A DNA stretch of 64,000 nt. Origin: Trichomonas vaginalis G3. Taxonomy: Eukaryota; Parabasalia; Trichomonadida; Trichomonadidae. The position numbers and the translations under genes were made by a program. The stretch lies in NCBI RefSeq assembly GCF_026262505.1, contig NC_067206.1, positions 3,748,879-3,812,878 of the forward strand, given 5' to 3'. Positions within the stretch are counted from its first letter, which is position 1; every line of letters starts with the position of its first letter. This document shows, in pieces, positions 1 to 9,967 of the stretch. Below the pieces are notes generated by a model that was given only the letters and a program-made list of their open reading frames with translations, had not been told where the DNA came from and did no database searches.

Positions 1-500
1 AAGTAGTTCTGTTTCAGCAGCTCTCATATCATTAACAAACACAACCTTAACTCTATTGACTATACTGTCATATCTTTGAGTTATATTAAATGTTCTTCCT
101 ATCTTATATCTCTTTGTATTGAAGTCCTTTGGTTTCTGAACGATGTAAAGTAAGCCTTCACTGCAACGTTCCGTATCGAATGAACCATATGTTATGAAAT
201 TATATCCAACAACTGGGTCAATCCAGAACAAAACTACTGGTATAAGACTTTTGTCGATGAGATATGCTCTTGTTCCATAGAATCTTACCGATATCATAAG
301 CTCAGGATTTTTTGTCAAAATTTTCTGAGTAGAAGCATTTTTAACCCAGTCGTGGGATGTTTTTTTTCAGATAGTGTTAAAATGTCTGACAAAGAATATT
401 TTTTGTATTTCTTTGAGTATCTTACGTTTAAATCACCTATTCTAACTATTTTGGTCTCATTGTCTATCTTTCTAACTGTTTCAAACTCAATGTTTAACAT
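1..500 (-). pseudogene. KilA-N/T5orf172-type protein, partial fossil (copy A)
   Basis: Matches the whole gene at 43451-44065 in copy B. The window edge cuts its C-terminal end, and the visible part is broken (about two breaks). The start at 500 follows the same GTAAGAACA-type leader as the other KilA-N genes. Function is as described for the B copy. Confidence 0.7.
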
Positions 501-660
501 TTTCTGTTCTTACATACAAAATAAAAAAATAAAAAAATAAAACTAACTTTTTTTTCTATCTTAAGGAAATTCATGATTTTCATACGGAATCTCTATCCTC
601 GGTTTTTCGAGGGTAGCAATCTTATGAGGAAATTCATGAAATTTGGTCATTTTTCAGCAA

Positions 661-930
661 AAATAATGTTTATGTTAGAATGTTAGATCTAACATGTTTT
701 CTAACACGTTTTCTAACATGGTCTAAAACACACAAAACTCATGAAATTTCATACGGAATTCAGCAAAAATAATGTTTATGTTAGAATGTTAGATCTAACA
801 TGTTTTCTAACACGTTTTCTAACATGGTCTAAAACACACAAAACTCATGAAATTTCATACGGAATTCAGCAAAAATAATGTTTATGTTAGAAGGTTAGAT
901 CTAACCTCTTTTCTAACCTCTTTTCTACCC
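661..930. repeat. Subgenic array of GATC palindrome units (copy A)
   Basis: Three tandem units of about 105 bp. Each holds the 10-bp palindrome TTAGATCTAA flanked by GTTAGAAAA-type half sites and the conserved tail ATAAACATTATTTTT. They lie between two convergent or tandem KilA-N-type genes. The same block occurs in B at 43020-43290. They are likely regulatory or recombinogenic; the role is inferred. Confidence 0.7.
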
Positions 931-938
931 CAGTTATT

Positions 939-1853
939 TTATAAGCGTTTTACATGGTAAACGTTATGAATTCGTGAGACTTTAAACAGTTTTGTAGCTT
1001 CGATTTCCTCTGTCAGTACATCGAATGTTTTAACTATGCCGAAAGTCTCTTTATATTTCTTCTTGACATCAGATAGAAGGAAATCTTCTGCTGTTGGATA
1101 GTTTTTGTTCAGAAATTCTAACATGTTCATTTTATCTTCTGCTGGTTTCTCTACTTCTTTCTTTAAATCTGCATAGTCGTTTCTCATTCTTTCTATCTCT
1201 TTGACGGAGTAGTTATATTTCCTCATTGCTGCCTTACATTTTGAACATTGCGGGTTCATTTTAGCATTGTACATTGAAATTTGTCCTGCAAGTACAACTA
1301 AAGCGTCAATGGTTTTCTTTAACTCAAAACATGCAGGTTTTATCTGTTCGTTCCATACTTTACCTCTTCTATCTTTATCTCTTATCTGCCATACACATTC
1401 AGCAACTAACGAAACAAAGTTGTCGTAGGTCTTAAACTCCCCAGATTTATATATGTCAGAGATGTTCTTATATACCATATCGCAGTCTTTGTCCATAACC
1501 TTATGGTTGCAATGAAATCCTAGAAACTCATAGTTTACCTTACGAATGAACTTCTTTATTTCTACCGAGTCGGTTGTTTTTACTTCTATTTCGTCAAATT
1601 CGGGAATAGTAAGCTTTTGTTGTTGGATTTCAGGAAGTTTGGGTAGATGGTCGATGAGGTCCTGCATGTCGTAAAGATACTGTCCATTTGTTTCATCCTG
1701 TGCGGTGCAATCTAAATTATTTGTTAAAAGTTCTTGCTTTATCTTCTGGATTGTTGTTTCGAAAGTATATGAAGAAGGAATGAAGCTTTTCATCTCTACT
1801 AACATAGATGTTGGATTCATGACTAAAGAGTTTGGTGCTGTTGTTGCTAACAT
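939..1853 (-). CDS. Polinton unknown protein, 304 aa, coiled coil with CxxC (copy A)
   Basis: Whole ORF of 304 residues, nearly identical to 42095-43009 in copy B. I do not recognise a family with certainty. Visible features are a single CxxC pair (NPQCSKCK, about residues 200-207), a charged helical stretch after it (about 210-240), and a C-terminal segment (about 255-304) with the alternating pattern of a winged-helix or KilA-type C-terminal domain. It sits between KilA-N genes and shares their leader (GTAAGAACA just upstream of the ATG), so a regulatory DNA-binding role is plausible. Conservation as an open frame in both A and B argues that it is a real gene. Confidence 0.75.
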   Translation of the reverse strand: MLATTAPNSLVMNPTSMLVEMKSFIPSSYTFETTIQKIKQELLTNNLDCTAQDETNGQYLYDMQDLIDHLPKLPEIQQQKLTIPEFDEIEVKTTDSVEIKKFIRKVNYEFLGFHCNHKVMDKDCDMVYKNISDIYKSGEFKTYDNFVSLVAECVWQIRDKDRRGKVWNEQIKPACFELKKTIDALVVLAGQISMYNAKMNPQCSKCKAAMRKYNYSVKEIERMRNDYADLKKEVEKPAEDKMNMLEFLNKNYPTAEDFLLSDVKKKYKETFGIVKTFDVLTEEIEATKLFKVSRIHNVYHVKRL

Positions 1854-1880
1854 GTTCTTACAATAAAAATAAAAAATATT
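1854..1880 (-). promoter_or_regulatory. KilA-class leader, GTAAGAACA next to ATG
   Basis: Read on the minus strand, an A/T-rich stretch is followed by TTATTGTAAGAAC and then immediately the start codon. The same leader precedes 2305-2967, 40983, 42095, 43451 and 44521, but not the capsid or fibre genes. It is therefore a candidate initiator or promoter element for one gene class. It also supports the chosen start codons. Confidence 0.55.
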
Positions 1881-1954
1881 TTTTTTAAAAAACTAACTTT
1901 ATTTTTTATGTTTTTTTGTGAAAGTGTCAAAACTCATGAATTTCATGAGTTTTC

Positions 1955-2300
1955 TACGATGTTAGAAAACGTGTTAGAAAACGTGTTAGATCTAACATTC
2001 TAACATAAACATTATTTTTGGGTCTTTTACGCTCATTACGAAGAAGAAGTCTTAACAAAACATTTACGATGAAGAAGTTTCGACAAAACATTTACGATGA
2101 AATTCATGAAAATTCATGAAAATTCAAGAGGTTAGAAAAGAGGTTAGAAAAGAGGTTAGATCTAACCTTCTACCCTAAATTATATTTTTGCCGAATTCTG
2201 TATAAAACTCATGAGTTTTCTACGATGTTAGAAAACATGTTAGAAAACATGTTAGATCTAACATTCTAACATAAACATTATTTTTGTCGAAAAAAATGGT
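1955..2300. repeat. Intergenic GATC palindromes and CGTAAATGTTTTGTC-type repeats (copy A)
   Basis: This 440-bp gap between two minus-strand genes holds three TTAGATCTAA palindrome units and several copies of the AAAACATTTACGA motif that is tandemly repeated in the terminal repeats of B. No coding potential is seen. It corresponds to 41660-42060 in B. Confidence 0.65.
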
Positions 2301-2304
2301 TCAT

Positions 2305-2967
2305 TTACTCACAATATTTTTGTACAAAACGACCCCAAACTTTTAACTTCTTTTCTGCAGCTTCTAATGCTATCTTAGCGAGTTCATATTCTCTAAATTC
2401 TCTCTTTAAATCTTCTTGTTCCCATTGGTCTAGTTCGTATGGCGAGTCTCTATAACCAGAACATATCTCACGTTCATGTTCTATTTGTTTAAGCACATTT
2501 TTTCTAACTTCTTCTTCAAACAAAGGTTTAGCATTCTCTACTGTATCTTCAAGTTCTTCTTCATCTAATTTCTCATGAACTTTCTTGTCTATGGAGTCCA
2601 GAATTTTTCCAACTGCTATGCAATATTTTGGAGAAGCCCACATTGCTATATAGTTTATAAGTCTTGGGTCTACATACATTCCTCTAACCTGTTTGATTTC
2701 ATCCGGAATTCCTGCATGAACTGTGTATAAAAAGCAACCCGCGGAATTCCGCGGGTTGGTATATTCTTCACAAAATGCCTTAAAATACTCTTCCCAGGAC
2801 TTATTTTCCAACAACCTTCTAAAGTCTTTCCTAAACTGCTGACACATATTTGTTGCATTAATGTAACCATCCTTGTCTCTACGTAAGACTTCAATACCGT
2901 TATAAGTGCCTTTTGTGAATGTTTCGCCATTAGATTTGTTCGTGAACGTTTTTGCTTCGACTGTCAT
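2305..2967 (-). CDS. KilA-N domain protein, 220 aa (copy A)
   Basis: KilA-N proteins are DNA-binding regulators common in large DNA viruses and phages. Motifs seen are DGYINATNMC (about residues 33-42) and RGMYVDPRLINYIAMWAS (about 94-111). A charged coiled-coil tail follows (about 130-215). The ORF is whole and nearly identical to 40983-41645. An 18-bp palindrome, CCCGCGGAATTCCGCGGG, lies inside the coding sequence (about 2738-2755, residues around 70-77) and a fragment including it is repeated outside the gene. The start is supported by the KilA-class leader. Confidence 0.85.
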   Translation of the reverse strand: MTVEAKTFTNKSNGETFTKGTYNGIEVLRRDKDGYINATNMCQQFRKDFRRLLENKSWEEYFKAFCEEYTNPRNSAGCFLYTVHAGIPDEIKQVRGMYVDPRLINYIAMWASPKYCIAVGKILDSIDKKVHEKLDEEELEDTVENAKPLFEEEVRKNVLKQIEHEREICSGYRDSPYELDQWEQEDLKREFREYELAKIALEAAEKKLKVWGRFVQKYCE

Positions 2968-3509
2968 ACTGTTCTTACAATAAAAATAAAAAAATATTTT
3001 TTGGTGGGACGTCGGACATTCGTTTGTGGCTTAACCGTCGGACCACAACGATAAAAATCTCGACAAAACATTTACGAAGAAGTCTCAACAAAACATTTAC
3101 GAAGAAGTCTTGACAAAAAATATACGATGAAATCTATTTCCTGTGTTGTTGTCAAAATGTCATGTTGTCACACTTTTTCAGAGAAGTTAAAATGACCGAG
3201 TGACATGGTGACACCTTCAGTAAACATCTCATTTTAACTCACTTTTTTTCTATCTTAAGGAAATTCATGAAAATTCACCTGTGAACTTTGTATAAAAAAG
3301 CAACCCGCGGAATTCCGCGGTTGGTATATTCTTCACAAAATGCTTGTTTTTGAGGTCGAGCCACTTTTGGCTCCACCGTATTCTTTCAACCAAAAACTCA
3401 TTTTTGTCGAATTCAGCACAAAATCAAGAGTTTTAGACCATGTTAGAAAACATGTTAGAAAACATGTTAGATCTAACATGCTAACATAAACATTATTTTT
3501 CAATACTTT
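2968..3509. other. Intergenic DNA with a duplicated KilA-N gene fragment (copy A)
   Basis: Contains the KilA-class leader next to 2967, several AAAACATTTACGA motifs, and a short stretch (about 3275-3345) duplicating the palindrome-bearing part of the KilA-N gene. One TTAGATCTAA unit follows near 3465. No gene is seen. Confidence 0.55.
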
Positions 3510-4348
3510 TCAGCACTTTTCCGTAGTATATATGAAAGACAATTCGAGATAAAAGTCATAGTACAATGAATAATATGTTGCACACCATTTGTTGTGAACC
3601 AAACTTGAAAGTCAAGAAACTGTTTAGGTGGTTCGTAGAATTTAGAAGCAAAGTCATAAAAGTCCTTACCAATACATAGAAACTATTGTTGCTTGAACTG
3701 AAACTTGCATGACACATAACATTTTGAGGTCAAACACATTTCTATAAACTGTCAAATCTGCTGGTGGATGTATAAATTTAAAAGGCCCGTCAGGTGGTAA
3801 TGGTTCGTTCTGGTTTAGTAACGAAGAAATTGTGCCCAAGAACGTTTGTCTACTTGCCAAAATAAAAAACTGTGTATCTCTTGGAGGGTTAATTTCAATC
3901 TTTGAAATGAAACGGTGGAGTCATCTTATCGTATTCTAGTTTTCAGATAGTACGTTCCGTTAGTAAAGAGTCGTATTTTTCTTGAAATTCCCAATAGTAT
4001 TTGTTTATTTGAGTTTGAAAGTCATTTAGAGTTTTCTCAAGACTTTCGTCTGAACGAACCGTAAAGATTCTCATTTCGTCAAATTTGTCTATTAGACCAT
4101 CATCACCTTTATACTGACCATGAAATCTACTGCGAACATAAATGCGTTAGTTCTATTTGAAAACAAACTCTTCTAAATCCTATTGCCTTTGCTTCTGAAG
4201 GACTTTGAAGCCAACGAATTGGATAGTCAAACTTGTATGTTCGGGATGAAATTTCTTCATCTGATACAGTCCTACCAGCGTTTGTAAAGATATAGTCTAA
4301 CGGTTTTGTATCTGCTACTTTTGTTCTTTGTTTTTCAACCTGAAACAT
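3510..4348 (-). pseudogene. 282-aa receptor-type protein, paralog 2, fossil (copy A)
   Basis: Counterpart of the whole gene 39590-40438 in copy B. The locus is recognisable along its length but broken (about three breaks). Its N- and C-terminal parts resemble the paralog at 8468-9316. Confidence 0.7.
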
Positions 4349-4384
4349 TTAATATATGTAAAAATATACTGTTTTAAAAAATGT

Positions 4385-4962
4385 TTTAAAATGGTATGCC
4401 ATATAGCTTCTTGAATTTGTTAAGAAATATATGAACGTGTTTCCATCTGTATCTCTAGTGTTTACATAGCACAGCCTGCCTTAGTAAAACATACTTGTAA
4501 TTTCTATAGTTTTACGCCGGATAAAGGTAGAAAGAGTCCTGTTCTCGCTATAGTAGTAAAACTCAAACGTATGCTTACCATAGTCTGTAATTTCAATTGC
4601 TTCATCTTCTAGTTCGTCGACAAATTCGAATACAATATCTCTAAATTTGCCTATGTTCTTACTGTTTTCAGAACAAGTGACCCAACGTAAGTTTTCAAGT
4701 CTATGTCGTTTCTTATATGGTTTATGTGGTCTACAAAAGGTAGATTGTTAGGTTTGGTATAAAATGAGTTGCAATGACAACATGTTTAAAATAGTTTTTC
4801 CACCAATCCTCATCCTAGCATATCCGTCATTTTGCTCCCATTCGCTTAAAAACTCTTTGTCTTTTTGTTTCTGACTTCAAAAGGCTCAGAACAGTGAATT
4901 TCATATTTCTCATCTAACAAACAAGTTTCCCAACGGTCTTCTTCAACAAACTCAACGTACAT
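4385..4962 (-). pseudogene. HNH homing-type endonuclease, fossil (copy A)
   Basis: Clearly homologous to the whole HNH gene 47635-48219 in B, but at a different place in the element: between the 282-aa paralog and the 194-aa gene, where B carries a 239-aa gene. Broken (several breaks). The position change suggests that the HNH gene moves independently within Polintons. Confidence 0.7.
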
Positions 4963-5027
4963 TCAAATAAAATAAAAAAATATATTTTTTAAAAAATGTT
5001 TTTATTTCATGCAATGTTTTCTTTTAC

Positions 5028-5601
5028 TTTACATAACCACCTGCTGCCATAAGCCTTTGACGCCAACCCATACCAGCTAATGAAGTTGAGTTGTTTAGTT
5101 TCCAAACTAAACTTTGGTTTTGGTTTATCTTCAGTTTTTGGTTTTTCTTCTTCTATCGGCTTTTCGTCACTTTTCGTTCCTCTGACTTTACCTCACTTGC
5201 AGGTATGGTTGTGTCGTCAACATCTTCGTAAATATCATATGCCATTTGTTTTTGTTTCCTTTCAACTTTTTGTGTTTGTTGTAAAGTTTAGAATATTTCG
5301 ACTCTAAGTCAATGAGATTTCTATAATGAACTGTTTGTCAGTGAAGTATACTTTCCCATCTGTTGTCTCGAAAGCTCCTTCAGACTTCAATATTTTATTT
5401 GTGAGAGTCTGTTTCTTTTTGAGATACTAGCCGTTCCATTTCTATGAAAAGTGACTTTATAGTTAGGTTTGTATTTCCAGACCTGGCACTTTCTATTATT
5501 GAATTTTTCTCTTCATCTGTAAGTTCTTTGACAGGTTTTGACAATGGTTCTGAACTTTTTGTTTGTGGTGTCAAATCTACCGTTTCAACTTCTTCGGTCA
5601 T
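5028..5601 (-). pseudogene. Charged 194-aa-type Polinton protein, fossil (copy A)
   Basis: Counterpart of 38200-38784 in B. Broken (about three breaks). It starts after the TTTTTTACTGAGATGAA leader, as in B. Confidence 0.65.
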
Positions 5602-5620
5602 TTCATCTCAGTAAAAAATT

Positions 5621-5771
5621 TTAGTTTGGTTTGTTTTCAACTGGTTTGTTGTTTTTTAAGTCGGTCTAAAACTTCCTGAGGTATAGGAAGAACTTGACAA
5701 ACACGTTGTGTAACTGCTGGAAGTCGACAAATCCATCTTGAACCCATTTGTCTCAATGCTGTATTGTTCAT
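5621..5771 (-). pseudogene. Small Polinton protein (50-aa type), fossil (copy A)
   Basis: Matches the 50-codon gene 38028-38180 of B, preceded by the same TTTTTTACTGAGATGAA leader. It looks broken here (one break). Function unknown. Confidence 0.5.
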
Positions 5772-5789
5772 TTCATCTCAGTAAAAAAC

Positions 5790-6180
5790 TTTACATTCCC
5801 AAGTTTGAGTGGTTGCGGTTGGTTATTGTTTACCCACTGTTGTGCATGGTTATTCCTCTGTTAAAGAATCTTTCACCTTGGTCCATATAGTGTCCTGCTT
5901 GGTTATAGTAGTCATTTGCTTTGTTATAATAGTTTCCTGCTTGTCTTCCTACATTGTCCATCCATCCTTGAACTTTTCCTCTTGTTTCAGGATTTGGAAT
6001 AAGATTTGCTGCATCTCGTGCTACATCCCAACCTTTCTGTACAGTTTGTATAATAGGTTGTGCTTTCTCTTTAAGTATACCTAATGTACTCAAAATCTTC
6101 CTTCCAACTCCAAATACACCTCTGGCTATTGTTCCCACTGCGCGGCAAAAATCTGGATGCAACTCCTGCTAATGCGCCAA
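5790..6180 (-). pseudogene. Small membrane-active-type Polinton protein, fossil (copy A)
   Basis: Counterpart of the whole 133-aa gene 37607-38008 in B. It is mostly readable but broken (about two breaks). It is divergent from the integrase locus, with a very short gap as in B. Confidence 0.6.
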
Positions 6181-6205
6181 AAACCCATTTCTTATGGGTT
6201 AAAAA

Positions 6206-7163
6206 ATGACGAATCCAAACAAGGACCCCTATGTTTCTAAGGCAACAAAGAAAGCACTCATGATAAAAATCTTTAGTTCAACACAAATGCTTGGTTTATG
6301 GATATCTTGGAAAACATTCCGAGGTATAGAGAAGATGGACCACCATACTGGCTAATATTTGTCGGTCAAAACACAAGATACTGTGAAGCCATACCATTAC
6401 AGTCCAAAAATATTTTAGATGTGAAAACTGCTTTGACAATATTCGTTGACAAATACCATCCAACAAAACTGACATCTGACTGTGAAAGTTCTTTCAAATC
6501 AGATGATGTAAAAAACTATCTGCGTTCAAAAAATGTAAACCAATATTTCATTGTCGACCAAAACCATTCTGCTCTTGGTGTCATTGACAGTTGTATAAAA
6601 ATGTTAAGAGACTTAAACCAACCACAAGGTGGTGAAGCAAATGAAATTCATATGACGACAAATATAGACACTTCTCCATGGCAAAGATGAGACAAGTTTT
6701 AAATATTTACAATAGCCGTAAACAAAAAGGTTTGGGAAACCACTCCCCCGAAGAAATGAAAAACAACCCTGACTTAGAGAAAGACTATATATTTAATAAT
6801 TTAGTCAAAAGAGACAAACAAGAAAGAATGCCGGGCTTCAAACTTAAGAAAGGCGACAAAGTAAAAATAGAAATACCTAAACGCGACCCATATGAAAATA
6901 CTATTGACTATGACAACAATGGGAACCCGACAGGTACTCACATTCGTGTTCGTAAAAATAGAAGAAAGTATACAAGAGAATATTATGAAGTTTTAGGCAA
7001 ACATGGCAAAATGTACACACTGCAAGCAGAAGATAAAACTACTATTGTCAGACCTCGTTTCAAACTTGTCAAAGTTCAAGGTGGTATACTTTCAAAGACA
7101 GTTCCTAACAAATATAAGACAACTCCTGACCAATATGCTAAAGAAGTTGAAAATGACGACTAA
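6206..7163 (+). pseudogene. Polinton integrase, fossil (copy A)
   Basis: Counterpart of the whole integrase 36630-37589 in B. It is recognisable from the catalytic core through the basic C-terminal region but is broken (about two or three breaks). Its stop codon overlaps that of the fibre gene tail to tail. Confidence 0.8.
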
Positions 7164-8449
7164 GCAATTCTATACCATGCGTAAACTGTCATGTAAGGTG
7201 GCATGTAGTCTTTACTTTGTCCCGTTGTTTGCGTATATCCTGAAACGAAATGTGTATGGTCTCCTTCTCCCTGAGTGTCATCCCAGTAACAATTTATAGC
7301 AAACTTAACGTCGTCTTTAACATCATATCCTTGACCTTTTGTCATTCCTGACCAATCCCAATATTTATGCTTATGCCAACCTGCTTGAGATGTACTTAAA
7401 TCTATGTAGTGACTGTGTGCAGGTAAATTTTCACCTGAAATCGTTTTACTTCCACCTGTTTCCTTTGAAGAGTTTGCACAATACAAAAACCTGTCGACTA
7501 TTTGAGTCCAAGTTCCAAAACCAAGTACTACTTCTGGTCTGGTAGAGTTCATTGACGTATAAATAGAACCTATAGGATATACTGTTTGAAGTATTTCTGT
7601 CTTTAATGTTTGAAGCTCTGTTTTGTCTGCTTTTTTATATAACTTTTCTTCAAGTTCATTTACGTCAGAGATGCTATGTCTATGATATTTTTGTGGGTAT
7701 GTTCCTTCTGTCCATGCGAAAATACGTTCTTTTGTTGCATCTACATATCCTTTTATCCATGTCGAGTCTGCTTTTGTATTCCTTAACTCTGTAACACCTT
7801 TCTCAAGCTCTTTCAACTGTTGTCCATCTTCCATTAAACCTCTGGTATGACTTGAAACCGTTTGTACCAACATATCTACAGTTTCTTTGTCGGCTTTAAG
7901 GTCTAAACATCCTGAAACCCATCCTGTATCGGCTTTCGTTTTTAAAATCTTTGTTGTCCGTTCATGGTACCAGTCAACCCTTTCTTTAATTTCATTGTCT
8001 TTTTCATCCACATATTCCTTATATGCCTTCTTCACTAACGCACTAGCCACACATGCTAACTCATCGTCAACATATGTTTTATCTGCTTTCTTTTCAACAT
8101 CCTCTTTCGTTGCATAAGCTTTGTTAGCTCTTTCTTCTTCTTTTGCTATTGCATCGTCTACATACTCTTTGTCAGCTTTGTTGTCAACATCTGCTTTCAA
8201 AAGAAGTTCAGATATAGGTTTCTCGTTTAAAGTTCCTTTTGTTGGATTTATACAGACAGTATGGTTCTTATTGTCTTGAAACAGAAACTCATCTGTCATT
8301 GGGTTTAATGTCAGTTTTAAGTTTCCTTCTTTCAATGACTCAGATATCTTAGAATAGTTTGAAAAGTTTGTTGTGTTCTTATTTAGAGCTTGTATAATGA
8401 GTTGTCGGTTGTGTTGTATTTCTCTCATAGACGCTGTTTCATTTGACAT
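7160..8449 (-). CDS. Trimeric fibre protein with phage-collar-like tip, 429 aa (copy A)
   Basis: Whole ORF. The N-terminal part (about 1-110) is an anchor shared with copy B. The middle holds repeated ADKxYVD/KADKT-type units typical of trimeric coiled or beta fibres. From about residue 290 the C-terminal domain carries YPIGSIYTS, GFGTW, RFLY and NLPAHSH, resembling the tail-collar/gp10 C-terminal domain of phage fibres and ending in MPPYMTVYAWYR. The likely role is receptor binding at the virion surface. Against copy B (35224-36633) the middle differs by a cassette and the tip differs only by amino-acid-changing codons. It is divergent from 8468-9316 across an 18-nt gap and overlaps the integrase locus by 4 nt at its end. 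The fold assignment is from motif resemblance only. Confidence 0.75.
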   Translation of the reverse strand: MSNETASMREIQHNRQLIIQALNKNTTNFSNYSKISESLKEGNLKLTLNPMTDEFLFQDNKNHTVCINPTKGTLNEKPISELLLKADVDNKADKEYVDDAIAKEEERANKAYATKEDVEKKADKTYVDDELACVASALVKKAYKEYVDEKDNEIKERVDWYHERTTKILKTKADTGWVSGCLDLKADKETVDMLVQTVSSHTRGLMEDGQQLKELEKGVTELRNTKADSTWIKGYVDATKERIFAWTEGTYPQKYHRHSISDVNELEEKLYKKADKTELQTLKTEILQTVYPIGSIYTSMNSTRPEVVLGFGTWTQIVDRFLYCANSSKETGGSKTISGENLPAHSHYIDLSTSQAGWHKHKYWDWSGMTKGQGYDVKDDVKFAINCYWDDTQGEGDHTHFVSGYTQTTGQSKDYMPPYMTVYAWYRIA

Positions 8450-8467
8450 TTTTATTCTAGATAAAAT

Positions 8468-9316
8468 ATGCTTCCAATAGAAAAAGAAAATTCAAGAGTT
8501 GCTACAACTAAACCATTAGATGAACTTTTTACGAATGTCGGTCAAAAGTTTGAGACAGAGACCGTAAAGCATGAAGGCTATCGTTTTGACTACCCATTAA
8601 GATGGTTAAGAGACCCATCTGTCACAAAAGCTATTGGCTTTCGTAGAATGAAGTTCATTTCAGAAGCCATACATGGTTTCCCATTTACGGTCGGTTTTGA
8701 AGTTCGATACTATAACAAAGAAAAACGTACGTATGAGAAATTTGAACAGGGAAAACTTTTACAAGTGAATTTGCTTGTAAACTTAGAAACAACTCTTCAA
8801 GCTTTTCAAGAAAAAATAAACGATATCTATCTCGAATATGCAAACCAGTATAACATTGACGAAGGAGAGTACCATCTCGATATTATATATGACAGGAAAA
8901 ATGCAACTGTTAAAATCAATAAAATAGAAGACCTTGGAGAAAACGTTTATATTTCTACAAAATATAACAACTTGGCATGGCATAGATTTTTGAGGATGTT
9001 AAATCAGCCTGCATGGTATCCAGTACACCCGGACTATTATGAAGTCTCAAACCCTAATGGAACATATGAAAATGTTTTCGACTCAGATGCTATTATAGTT
9101 CATGCTTCATTTTCTGGTGCACAAAACTCTTTTTTATGCTTGGCAAATGACTTTTACGAAAAACCTACAAAGCTATATGAACCGCCGAGTGGAAGTATTT
9201 CAGACTTTCAAGTATGGTTTACAACAGATGGAAGAAAGAGAATAGTTCCATTATACCATGCGTTTTACTTAGAACTTAGTTTCATATACAACTACTATCG
9301 AACGGTAAAAATATAA
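8468..9316 (+). CDS. 282-aa receptor-type Polinton protein, paralog 1 (copy A)
   Basis: Whole ORF. No named family is recognised. About residues 1-63 and 200-282 are nearly identical to the B copy (34357-35205), but the middle is unrelated at the sequence level while keeping length and overall pattern. The C-terminal part has HASFSGAQNSFLCLA, FYEPPSG and SDFQVWFTT, which recur in the second paralog (39590-40438). It is transcribed against its neighbours and is divergent from the fibre gene with an 18-nt gap, suggesting the two are expressed together as surface proteins. That role is inferred from position and from cassette variation. Confidence 0.7.
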   Translation: MLPIEKENSRVATTKPLDELFTNVGQKFETETVKHEGYRFDYPLRWLRDPSVTKAIGFRRMKFISEAIHGFPFTVGFEVRYYNKEKRTYEKFEQGKLLQVNLLVNLETTLQAFQEKINDIYLEYANQYNIDEGEYHLDIIYDRKNATVKINKIEDLGENVYISTKYNNLAWHRFLRMLNQPAWYPVHPDYYEVSNPNGTYENVFDSDAIIVHASFSGAQNSFLCLANDFYEKPTKLYEPPSGSISDFQVWFTTDGRKRIVPLYHAFYLELSFIYNYYRTVKI

Positions 9317-9320
9317 TTTT

Positions 9321-9563
9321 TTAATACGGTTGAGGTGTTGGATTTGGTTGCCAACTAGACTGTGGTGCAGGTTCAGGCTGTTGTATAACAGGAGCTTGCT
9401 CTTCTGGTTCAGGGTCTTTAGGTATAATACCAACGAACTGACCTACTCTTTTACCAATATTTTTGACACCGTTCCAAATTCCTCTTCCTACGGTTTTTAT
9501 TCCATTCCATATACCTCTTCCAACATTTCGAAAGAAGTTTCCTATCTTACTGAAGAAACCCAT
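9321..9563 (-). CDS. Small amphipathic Polinton protein, 80 aa (copy A)
   Basis: Identical in layout to 34110-34352. The N-terminal half contains repeated GRGIWNGIK-type units (residues about 15-40) that would form amphipathic helices. The C-terminal half is rich in proline and glutamine. It starts MGFFSKIG, so N-terminal glycine acylation is conceivable. The general character recalls membrane-lytic minor capsid peptides, but no homology is claimed. It is convergent with 8468-9316, with a 4-nt gap. Confidence 0.65.
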   Translation of the reverse strand: MGFFSKIGNFFRNVGRGIWNGIKTVGRGIWNGVKNIGKRVGQFVGIIPKDPEPEEQAPVIQQPEPAPQSSWQPNPTPQPY

Positions 9564-9581
9564 TTTACTATATGTAAAAAT

Positions 9582-9944
9582 CTAATGTCCGCCTAGTCTC
9601 TTACGTTTCCTGTTGAGTTCCATAGCATTCTTTAACTGGAGCTCATACATTCTGTTTCTCCTCTGGTAGAAAACATATTCTGGGTCAACTCCTGTGTTCG
9701 CGTCATCTGCATAAAGTTGTTTATATCCCACTTCAGGGTTTGTATAAAACTCTTTCCATCTCATATTTGCATACCATGGTGGCAAACCTAACGCAGCGTC
9801 ATTTGACATGGCAGTTTGCATTTGTACATCTGTTGGCACTTGACCATAGTTTGCCATTGCAGTTTGTATTCTAACTTCATTTGGAATATTCTCTGGGTTT
9901 GGTTGTCCAGGTTGCTGTGCATTCGCTAAGTTCTGTGCGTCCAT
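9582..9944 (-). CDS. Unknown Polinton protein, 120 aa (copy A)
   Basis: Whole in A. The B counterpart (33727-34091) is broken. The N-terminal half is rich in Q, N, A and P with an imperfect internal repeat (two units of MQTAM/IQTAM type, residues about 28-48). The C-terminal half is basic and helical, ending RKRKRLGGH, which could contact DNA or cross a nuclear pore. Function unknown. Confidence 0.6.
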   Translation of the reverse strand: MDAQNLANAQQPGQPNPENIPNEVRIQTAMANYGQVPTDVQMQTAMSNDAALGLPPWYANMRWKEFYTNPEVGYKQLYADDANTGVDPEYVFYQRRNRMYELQLKNAMELNRKRKRLGGH

Positions 9945-9967
9945 TTAATATTAGATAAAAATATCTC

